A DNA stretch of 64,000 bases from Gammaproteobacteria bacterium (lineage in GTDB: Bacteria > Pseudomonadota > Gammaproteobacteria > GRL18): contig JADGEK010000009.1 in NCBI GenBank assembly GCA_016744395.1, forward strand, positions 1 to 64,000, in the 5' to 3' direction. The notes below the pieces were generated by a model. That model was not told the origin of the DNA and did no database searches. It was given only the letters and a program-made list of their open reading frames with translations. The translations under genes were made by a program, and so were the position numbers. Within the stretch, counting starts at the first letter, position 1. The number at the start of each line of letters is the position of its first letter. Shown here one piece after another: positions 57,408 through 64,000 of this stretch.

Positions 57408-58025
57408 TTACTGAGATTTTTTTGCTTTATGAGCTCTTTTATATTTTGAAAATTTTGTTTTCTCATATTCTTTATCTGCGACATACTGACCTAATAACAG
57501 AAATTCATCAACGCTTCCAGTTCGGCCTGTGAAGCGCATCACTCGTTTACCCTGCAAATCAAAAAAAGCAATTACAGGGGTTGCTCTGACACGGTTTTCT
57601 TTAAAAGCAAAGTCTTTTTGAGTCATTGCTTTACCTTGAAAATTAGTCATTTCAACATCCCCTTCAATATCAACAGAAAAAATTAAGAAATTTTTCTTAT
57701 AATATTCCTGAACCGCTATCTGGTTAAGCACATTGGTTTTCATCCAATGACAGAACGGACACTCATCCATTTCAAAGAAAATTAAAATACCTTGCTTACC
57801 CTGCTCTTTTGCTGTTTCCAATTCCTCTGAAAAGTCACCAAAAGTGGCATCAAAAAAATGTTCTTCTGGATTTTTACTTGTTCCAGCAAAACTGCTTAAT
57901 ACCAAACCAAAACATAATACTAAAAAAGTAACACTTTTTATCCGGATGTTTGTGGTTATAAACTTACTATAAATACCAATAGACAATTTATTTCTCCTGT
58001 TAACTCTTGTCTGCAAATTGTGCAA
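57408..58025 (-). CDS. SoxW-like thioredoxin-fold protein
   Basis: A periplasmic thioredoxin-like protein. The frame opens at 58025, inside the preceding gene, but an AGGAG seven bases before a TTG at 57986 suggests that start. A signal segment (TFLVLCFGLVLSSFAG) precedes the domain, whose CxxC is in ECPFCHWMK; the cis-proline loop is RATPVIAFFDLQGKRVMRFTG. This combination matches the SoxW/thioredoxin-2-like group found in sulfur oxidisers and others. It overlaps or follows tlpA and is followed immediately by tolC. Reductase versus oxidase role is not decided. Confidence 0.8.
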   Translation of the reverse strand: MHNLQTRVNRRNKLSIGIYSKFITTNIRIKSVTFLVLCFGLVLSSFAGTSKNPEEHFFDATFGDFSEELETAKEQGKQGILIFFEMDECPFCHWMKTNVLNQIAVQEYYKKNFLIFSVDIEGDVEMTNFQGKAMTQKDFAFKENRVRATPVIAFFDLQGKRVMRFTGRTGSVDEFLLLGQYVADKEYEKTKFSKYKRAHKAKKSQ

Positions 58026-58485
58026 TCAATTTATTTAATCGACGTTCAGTGACCATACCTGTGATTTTTTTAGCCACATTACCCTCTTGATCAATCAGGA
58101 TGGAGGTTGGTAAACCTCGTGGTTCACCTAAAGCATCAATAATTTCATCATTCACTCGGGTTATAGGGTAAGAGACCAGATACAAAGCAATAAACTTTTT
58201 CAAACGCTCATCTTTGAGTCCTGGTTCATAATTAACACCAATAACGACAGCATCTTCGTTGTCCAGATGAAAATCTGACAAATCAGGAATTTCTTTTCGA
58301 CAAGGAGGACACCAGGTCGCCCAAAAATTAACCAAAACCCACTTTCCCTTATATTGGGACAGTTTATGCGTCTCACCTTCTGTATCTGTAAAAGAAAAAT
58401 CAACGGCGAATGCTGTTGATGAAAGAAAAAGAGCAATAGTTAAGGTTAAAAGCTGAATAATTCGATTTATTTCTTGTTTTAACAT
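58000..58485 (-). CDS. TlpA/ResA-like thiol-disulfide protein
   Basis: A periplasmic thioredoxin of about 161 residues. ATG at 58485 is preferred to the upstream one at 58512 because the signal segment (RIIQLLTLTIALFLSSTAFA) begins there. The active site is WCPPC (FWATWCPPCRKEIPDL) and the cis-Pro loop RGLPTSILIDQEGNV. TlpA-type proteins reduce disulfides in cytochrome c or oxidase maturation or in other exported substrates. It lies between yihY and the SoxW-like gene, overlapping the latter's open frame. Confidence 0.85.
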   Translation of the reverse strand: MLKQEINRIIQLLTLTIALFLSSTAFAVDFSFTDTEGETHKLSQYKGKWVLVNFWATWCPPCRKEIPDLSDFHLDNEDAVVIGVNYEPGLKDERLKKFIALYLVSYPITRVNDEIIDALGEPRGLPTSILIDQEGNVAKKITGMVTERRLNKLIAQFADKS

Positions 58486-58528
58486 AAAAATGGCCATGAG
58501 ATTTTTTATCATATATATTTCGTTCTTT

Positions 58529-59731
58529 TTATTCGTTATAAGTTGTAAAGAGTATTTTTACGGGTACATTCAGAACCTCAGAAAGTGCCTTATTGCTTTG
58601 ACCTATCAAGTGAGACAAAGGTTCCTCTGATGTTGATTTTGGTAATGGATAAGGCAATTTCTGATACAGATCCCATAGTGTTATGGGTTCCAAATCAATT
58701 CCAATAGCCCATTTATCAGCGTCAGTTTTTAAAATCCATCCTAATGATTCTAATTCTAACAGAATATCATTGAGTAATTTCTCATGCCGTAAAAAAGGTT
58801 CGTTGTGAATTTCTTCATCGCTTAATGTGTCACCTGTTAAAGAGGCCTTAGATAAAGTCCTAAGCACATGAAAAGCAGATTGAAATTGATGCACGGTATA
58901 GGAATGTTGAGAAATAGAGAAATCAAATAATGACATTGAGCGAGTGGTGACAGCCCCTAATAAGGTGACCAACCATGAAATATAAATCCAGATTAAAAAG
59001 ATAGGTACAGTCGCCAAAGCGCCATAAAGACTGTTATACGTTGTATTGTGGCTGACATACAATGCAAAACCTCTTTTTGACAATTCGAAAAAGAGCGTTG
59101 CAGCCAGCCCGCCGATCAGAGCATGTAATAATTTCACTCGGGTATTAGGTACCACAAGATAAATTAATGTAAAGGCCAAAAATGTCATAATCATCGGAAT
59201 CATTAATAACATCTGAGAACGCACACCAATGGAGTCTGCGGCACTGGTAATCAATGGCAGTGAAACAATATAAGATGTAACCATCAAACTCATTCCCATT
59301 AACACAGGCCCCAAAGTCAATACAGCCCAGTAAGTCAGAAAAGTACGTAATAGGTTTTTACCCTTATTAACACCCCAGATATGATTAAGAGCACGATCAA
59401 TTTGCCACATAAGCATTAATGCCACAGCAAAGAGCCCTAGCAATCCCACCAATGTGAGCTGAGATGCCTTACCTACAAACTCATTGAGATAATCCTGTAT
59501 CTGTTCACTGGACGAAGGAATAAAATTGGCAAAAATAAAAGATTGAATTTGTTGAAATAAATCCTGGAAAACCGAAAAGGATGAAAAGCCAGCGAAGATA
59601 ACGGCCAGCAGAGGAACCAAAGATAAAAGAGACGTGTAGCTCAGTGATGATGCCGCTTCAGTACATCGTAGTTGTGTAAATCGTTGGAACACAAACAGAA
59701 TAAAACGAAAAAAAATATTGAAATACTTCAT
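58529..59731 (-). CDS. yihY: YihY/UPF0761-family membrane protein
   Basis: Integral membrane protein with six hydrophobic segments and the family signature AASSLSYTSLLSLVPLLAVIFA, plus MWQIDRALNHIWGVNKGKNLLRTFLTYWAVLTLGPVL and YNSLYGALATVPIFLIWIYISWLVTLLGA. A soluble C-terminal extension of about 120 residues follows. The ATG at 59731 (MKYFNIFFRF) is preferred: the frame continues to 59848, but that end contains the terminator hairpin of the upstream gene. The family was once called RNase BN in error; its function is unknown. It seems to head the tlpA-soxW-tolC-adaptor run. Confidence 0.85.
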   Translation of the reverse strand: MKYFNIFFRFILFVFQRFTQLRCTEAASSLSYTSLLSLVPLLAVIFAGFSSFSVFQDLFQQIQSFIFANFIPSSSEQIQDYLNEFVGKASQLTLVGLLGLFAVALMLMWQIDRALNHIWGVNKGKNLLRTFLTYWAVLTLGPVLMGMSLMVTSYIVSLPLITSAADSIGVRSQMLLMIPMIMTFLAFTLIYLVVPNTRVKLLHALIGGLAATLFFELSKRGFALYVSHNTTYNSLYGALATVPIFLIWIYISWLVTLLGAVTTRSMSLFDFSISQHSYTVHQFQSAFHVLRTLSKASLTGDTLSDEEIHNEPFLRHEKLLNDILLELESLGWILKTDADKWAIGIDLEPITLWDLYQKLPYPLPKSTSEEPLSHLIGQSNKALSEVLNVPVKILFTTYNE

Positions 59732-59817
59732 CTGAATAAATATCTGCTTAATCTGTCCAATGGAAAAAATGATAGCAGGTAAACCTTTTTCAAAGCCTCT
59801 TATGACTTTTTCAATAA

Positions 59818-59845
59818 AAAAAGGGAGATTTTCATCTCCCTTTTT
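59818..59845 (-). terminator. Rho-independent terminator after the SoxXA-binding-like lipoprotein gene
   Basis: AAAAAGGGAGA (59818-59828) and TCTCCCTTTTT (59835-59845) form an eleven-pair stem with a six-base loop, ending in a T-run on the minus strand. It lies 32 bases after the stop of the lipoprotein gene and separates it from yihY. Confidence 0.85.
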
Positions 59846-59876
59846 CAAGATTAAATACCTTTAAAGTATTCTATAG

Positions 59877-60239
59877 CTACTTAAAACGTGCTGCAACTGC
59901 TTTATCTTGCTCAGCACTTTGTTTTTTAGCCATTTCTGACTGCTGTAGTGCTTTAGTAGCCAAAGATGTTGCCTTAGCGGTATCCCCTTCTGCAAGCGCT
60001 TTTTCAGCTTGCTTGATGAATTTACCTGTATCACGCCAAGCATAGCCATCCGCAACAGCAACTTTAAGTTTTGCTTTTGCATCATTGATGATGTTTTGTA
60101 CTTTTTGGTCATTTGCAGAAAGCGTCTTTTCAGTGGCCGAAGAGCCCGCTGAAGATGATTCTGTTGTTTGACAACCTGTTACAAGACCCATTGCTAAAGC
60201 AGCCACCCCCAGATACTTAGCATATTTTGTAAATTTCAT
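59877..60239 (-). CDS. small helical lipoprotein, SoxXA-binding-protein-like
   Basis: A 120-residue lipoprotein with lipobox VTGC (Cys23), a Ser/Thr-rich spacer and a helical core (KVQNIINDAKAKLKVAVADGYAWRDTGKFIKQAEKALAEGDTAKATSLATKALQQSEMAKKQ). The WRDTGKxIKxAExA..GD...A..LA pattern is the one I know from proteins annotated as SoxXA-binding proteins (SoxK/SAXB) in sulfur oxidisers; alanine-zipper Lpp-like proteins are the alternative. It ends at a strong terminator. No sox genes are in this window. The 60240-60564 region upstream shows no convincing gene. Confidence 0.65.
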   Translation of the reverse strand: MKFTKYAKYLGVAALAMGLVTGCQTTESSSAGSSATEKTLSANDQKVQNIINDAKAKLKVAVADGYAWRDTGKFIKQAEKALAEGDTAKATSLATKALQQSEMAKKQSAEQDKAVAARFK

Positions 60240-60549
60240 TCTTTTAACGACTCCTGATTCTATTTATTCAGATGTTATTGTTAATTAAGATATTCTCAAT
60301 TAAGCTCTGTTTCTTTAAGCTATATTCGTTTAAGCTATGCCAAAGTTACCACTGCCTTAGAAGACTGTCAAGGAAAGCCTGAAGCTAAACACAACCATAA
60401 AGATAGTTTAATGTACTAATATAAGGCCTTTTTATCCATTATAATGTATTTTTTTATAAGCTTAACCTATAAATCAGTATTATTGAGCGATAATTTTTAC
60501 ATACGTAACTTAAAATCTAGACTTTATCATTTTATGAACAAACCGTTAA

Positions 60550-61173
<624 letters not shown>

Positions 61174-61206
61174 ATTTAACCAAAAATAAAAAAGTCATCT
61201 TATACA

Positions 61207-61629
61207 ATGCTTGATAATTCACCCGAAACACACAAAAAACTTCATTTTTATCAAAATTTGGCATTAATCGGTTATTTTTCTCTATTAATCATATTAATGA
61301 TCAATATTGTTTGGCTTATCCCCTCTCAACATTTTCCCACAGCTCTTGTGTTGATTGTCATTGCTGGTCCATTACTGTTACCTATGCGGGGTTTGCTGAA
61401 CAACGACCTTTACACTTATCAATGGGCACATTTTCTCACCCTGGCTTATTTTGCACATGGCATCAGCGAAGTGTCAGCCTATCCTGAGGTTTGGTATGCG
61501 GGGATTTTTCAGACATTAGCATCACTTGCCATGTATTTAGGCTGCGTTATGTACGCACGAATTTTTAAACAAGATTACAAGAAACAACTGAAAGAAAAAG
61601 AAGAGATAGAAAAGGAACAAACCCCTTAG
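61207..61629 (+). CDS. DUF2069 inner-membrane protein
   Basis: A 140-residue protein with four hydrophobic segments and the DUF2069 pattern LLPMRGLLNNDLYTYQWAHFLTLAYFAHGISE. A charged C-terminal tail follows. No function is known. Its place between wrbA and hda is the usual gammaproteobacterial one. Confidence 0.82.
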   Translation: MLDNSPETHKKLHFYQNLALIGYFSLLIILMINIVWLIPSQHFPTALVLIVIAGPLLLPMRGLLNNDLYTYQWAHFLTLAYFAHGISEVSAYPEVWYAGIFQTLASLAMYLGCVMYARIFKQDYKKQLKEKEEIEKEQTP

Positions 61630-61716
61630 CAATAGATTCATTGCCAGGTAGAGTCAGAGCATAGCATATGTCTACCATTTATAATCGGTAACTTAAGGCC
61701 TTTTAAGATATTTTGC

Positions 61717-62391
61717 TTAGAGGTATTGTTTAATGAAGGGTATAGTGACTTTTCTTTGTTCAGCCAGACTTTCATAATCCAGTTTTTCTAATAACGTCAT
61801 TAAATCGGTCATATTTCGTGTTGCACGTTTAAGTAAATAGTTCGCAATGTCATCCGTCATTTCAAAGCCTTTTTGATGAGCGCGAAGCTTTAACACATCA
61901 ATTTTATCGTGATCATTTAAAACTTTTGCTTGATAGGTCAGTCCCCAGGTCAGACGTGATTTCAAATCAGGTAAATGAATACCCAAGTTAATGGCACTAT
62001 TATTTGCAGCCAATATCAGGCGGCCACTATTGTCACGTATGCGATTAAAAAAATGAAATAATGCTTCTTCCCATTGATGATCTCCACTGACATTATGTAA
62101 GTCATCAAGGCACACCAGATCCATCATTTCTAAGCCATCAAGCAATTCTGGTGGGTAATCATCATCCAGTTGCAGTGGAATATACAGTGCATTCAAACCT
62201 TTATTTTGATAATGCCCCGCAATCGCTTGCAGTAAATGTGTTTTTCCCGAGCCATTTTCTCCCCAAATAAAGACTAACTGTTCCTTTTCATTTTCTAACG
62301 AATGAAGTAGTTGTTGATTCTCACCAGCAATATAATTCTCAAAGGCCGCATTTTCTGGTGCTTGAAAAGAAAAAGGTAATTGATTTTTCAT
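61717..62391 (-). CDS. hda: DnaA regulatory inactivator Hda
   Basis: Hda with the sliding clamp triggers ATP hydrolysis by DnaA, preventing over-initiation. The 224-residue AAA+ protein has the N-terminal clamp-binding motif as NQLPFSF (residues 3-9), a complete Walker A (GENGSGKT, 44-51), Walker B-like MDLVCLDDLHNVSGD, and sensor regions LILAANNSAINL and DLKSRLTWGLTYQ. The complete GxxGxGKT loop differs from E. coli Hda's altered loop and resembles DnaA more closely. A short DnaA would carry domain IV, which is absent. It is convergent with the DUF2069 gene. Confidence 0.9.
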   Translation of the reverse strand: MKNQLPFSFQAPENAAFENYIAGENQQLLHSLENEKEQLVFIWGENGSGKTHLLQAIAGHYQNKGLNALYIPLQLDDDYPPELLDGLEMMDLVCLDDLHNVSGDHQWEEALFHFFNRIRDNSGRLILAANNSAINLGIHLPDLKSRLTWGLTYQAKVLNDHDKIDVLKLRAHQKGFEMTDDIANYLLKRATRNMTDLMTLLEKLDYESLAEQRKVTIPFIKQYL

Positions 62392-62515
62392 GTGTTTGTT
62401 GGCTATAAACTCTTAGTCATAACAGGTGAACACAACTATTTGTCATTCACCTAAAATGAACATTATAATATTTGTACCAAAATTCATAAACAGTTAAAGT
62501 TGAAATTGTCGAACC

Positions 62516-63511
62516 ATGTTAACAAAAAAACCTTCTATTCCACTACAACGCATTCAACACCCATTGTTCCAAGACAAAGGGCTCACTCTTGATTTATTAA
62601 GAATAGATAAAACCGATCCCATCATTTCTGGAAATAAATGGTTTAAGCTCAAATACAACCTGATTGAAGCAAGACATCAAGGCTTAAGCACTCTCGTCAG
62701 CTTTGGCGGGCCTTACTCCAATCATTTGCATGCGCTGGCCTCAGCAGGAAAGGCAAATCACTTTAACACCATAGGAATCATTCGTGGAGAACCCCATTTA
62801 CCTCTGAACCCCACCTTATCTGATGTTAAAGAACAGGATATGGCACTTTACTATATTGATCGAAAAACTTATCGAAGCAAGCATCTACCCAAAGTGATTA
62901 AATCCATAAAACAACTCATTGCCAAAGAAGATCCTTTCAATGAAGGTGATAAAGCCGATCAATTCTATCTGGTTCCAGAAGGAGGAACCAATCAATTAGC
63001 GGTTAAGGGTGCTTCAGAAATTGCATCTTTCATTCCCCATGATGCGAACTTTATTTGTGTACCCTGTGGAACTGGCGGCACAATCGCTGGAATTATTACA
63101 GGACTTTCACTTAACAGTTCAATAAAAATTCCCCCTCAAAAAACAATACTCGGTTTCCCGGCAATGAAGGGTGGACACTTTTTACAACAGGTGATTCAGG
63201 AACTCATCAATGAACACCTCCAACCCACAGCCATAAATCACTCACAGATATCATGGAAATTAATCAATGACTGGCATTTTGGTGGTTTTGGAAAAATTAA
63301 TAAAGCACTCGCATTATTTATTCAGGATTTTGAAAAAAAATGTTCAATAGAACTCGATCCAATTTACACAGCGAAAATGATGTATGGTATTGTAAGCATG
63401 ATCGAGGATGATTTTTTCCCCCGCGGCAGTAAAATTATTGCAGTACACACTGGGGGACTACAAGGAAAAAGAGGCATGGAAGACAAAATAAACTCGCTAT
63501 TAACAAAATAG
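62516..63511 (+). CDS. D-cysteine desulfhydrase/ACC deaminase-family PLP enzyme
   Basis: A 331-residue fold-type II PLP enzyme. The PLP lysine is in SGNKWFKLKYNL (Lys41), and the family segments LVSFGGPYSNHLHALASAG, VPEGGTNQLAVKG, CVPCGTGGTIAGIITGLS and AVHTGGLQGKRGM follow. D-cysteine desulfhydrases release sulfide, pyruvate and ammonia; ACC deaminases are close relatives, and distinction by eye is unsafe. It stands alone, divergent from hda. Confidence 0.82.
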   Translation: MLTKKPSIPLQRIQHPLFQDKGLTLDLLRIDKTDPIISGNKWFKLKYNLIEARHQGLSTLVSFGGPYSNHLHALASAGKANHFNTIGIIRGEPHLPLNPTLSDVKEQDMALYYIDRKTYRSKHLPKVIKSIKQLIAKEDPFNEGDKADQFYLVPEGGTNQLAVKGASEIASFIPHDANFICVPCGTGGTIAGIITGLSLNSSIKIPPQKTILGFPAMKGGHFLQQVIQELINEHLQPTAINHSQISWKLINDWHFGGFGKINKALALFIQDFEKKCSIELDPIYTAKMMYGIVSMIEDDFFPRGSKIIAVHTGGLQGKRGMEDKINSLLTK

Positions 63512-63584
63512 TTCTAAGCATCAATAGATTGATAGTCACAGCCCAGACACAGTTCAACTAATCCAAGGGGATAAAACAAACTTC

Positions 63585-64000
63585 ATGGAACTTAAAAATA
63601 CAATTTTACAACTTTTTCCCAAGCTCAATAATGCCATTGGTACCGATGGCATCAATATACTGGAACACTCACAACAGATGACGATTCCAGAGGGAACCAT
63701 AGTTTTCCATCAAGGTGATCAGTGCCTTAATTATTTATTGATTATTTCTGGCTCTGTCAAAGTAATTACCCGGGCAGAAAATGGACGTGAAATTGTTCTT
63801 TATCACATCACCAGTGGTGGCTCCTGTGTATTGACCACCAGTTGCCTGATTTCATCCGAGGACTACCCTGCAGAAGGCGTCACTGAAACCGATATTTTAG
63901 CACTTGCTATTCCAAAACCTGTTTTTGAGCAATATATGGGCGAGTCCAAGGCATTTAGGAAACAGGTCTTTCATTCTTATGGTGACCGCCTGATTAAATT
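63585..64000 (+). CDS. Crp/Fnr-family transcription regulator (N-terminal part, cut by window)
   Basis: An open frame from ATG 63585 runs off the window after 138 residues. It encodes the cyclic-nucleotide-binding-type beta-roll of a Crp/Fnr regulator: MTIPEGTIVFHQGDQCLNYLLIISGSVKVITRAENGREIVLYHITSGGSCVLTTSCLISSE. Cysteines are present at the CLNY and SCVLTTSCL positions, but the N-terminal CxxC pattern of a [4Fe-4S] Fnr is not. The helix-turn-helix lies outside. The GRE(I/M)xLYxxxxGxxCxLTTxCL form is common in Crp/Fnr members of unknown effector. Confidence 0.8.
   Translation, partial: MELKNTILQLFPKLNNAIGTDGINILEHSQQMTIPEGTIVFHQGDQCLNYLLIISGSVKVITRAENGREIVLYHITSGGSCVLTTSCLISSEDYPAEGVTETDILALAIPKPVFEQYMGESKAFRKQVFHSYGDRLIK

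Noticed and set aside
59732-59848. N-terminal extension of the yihY frame
   Set aside because: It contains the terminator hairpin of the upstream lipoprotein gene and adds residues not typical of the family, so the start at 59731 is preferred.
60303-60419. Open frame ending SYAKVTTALEDCQGKPEAKHNHKDSLMY upstream of wrbA
   Set aside because: No start codon, no ribosome-binding site and no recognisable family. It contains a short direct repeat (TTTAAGCTAT) but is too weak to call a gene or relic.

Overview
The window looks like a chromosomal segment of a low-GC gammaproteobacterium with a sulfur-oxidising lifestyle. The gammaproteobacterial reading rests on fimV, hda, hemC, a MetA-type homoserine succinyltransferase, a wrbA-DUF2069-hda neighbourhood and a RelA-like (p)ppGpp enzyme. 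The sulfur reading rests on a sulfide:quinone oxidoreductase with all three catalytic cysteines, a neighbouring FisR-like regulator, a DsrE-like exported protein, a periplasmic rhodanese, two thioredoxin-like proteins and a small lipoprotein resembling SoxXA-binding proteins. I cannot name the genus. I see no tRNA, rRNA, CRISPR array, prophage or intact insertion sequence.

Layout. 0.4-4.7 kb (minus): an M16 peptidase pair (one catalytic, one lacking the zinc motif) followed by a CobW-type GTPase. 5.0-7.1 kb: fimV. 7.2-10.5 kb: a FisR-like sigma-54 activator divergent from sqr. 10.7-13.3 kb: a RelA/SpoT enzyme and a small membrane protein. 13.4-19.5 kb (plus): DsrE-like protein, a P-loop protein, metA, modABC, an S4 protein and a GreA/GreB-like protein. 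19.7-23.8 kb (minus): response regulator, PhnD-like lipoprotein and hybrid kinase. 23.9-24.3 kb: remains of a type II thioesterase gene. 24.5-35.6 kb: arsC, a membrane protein, thrC, mfd, a rhodanese, an RpfE-like protein, hom and an alaC-type aminotransferase. 35.8-37.2 kb: a Mth938-like protein and a collagen-like protein.

37.4-46.7 kb is a signalling/uptake island: an HD-GYP response regulator, a REC-kinase-REC hybrid, a TonB-dependent receptor and two solute-binding proteins without ABC permease genes, plus a divergent membrane kinase. 47.2-52.2 kb is a B12 uptake operon: cobalamin riboswitch, btuB-like receptor and btuCDF-like ABC transporter. 52.3-55.4 kb holds hemC, a TPR protein and a PDC-sensor protein. 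55.5-59.8 kb (minus) is a compact run of yihY, TlpA-like, SoxW-like, TolC-like and a very short adaptor protein with no pump gene. 59.9-64 kb: the SoxXA-binding-like lipoprotein, wrbA, a DUF2069 protein, hda, a D-cysteine desulfhydrase-family enzyme and the start of a Crp/Fnr regulator cut by the window edge.

How the parts may connect (inference): sulfide entering the cell is oxidised by SQR under FisR-like control, while exported sulfur-handling and thioredoxin-like proteins act in the periplasm. Two gene groups pair periplasmic binding proteins with histidine kinases and lack permeases, suggesting ligand sensing rather than transport. The best candidates for something undescribed are the 37-47 kb signalling island, the fisR-sqr pair without a recognisable sigma-54 promoter, the thioredoxin/TolC/short-adaptor operon, and several strong hairpins in unexpected places (inside metA, in the hom leader, and between sqr and relA).
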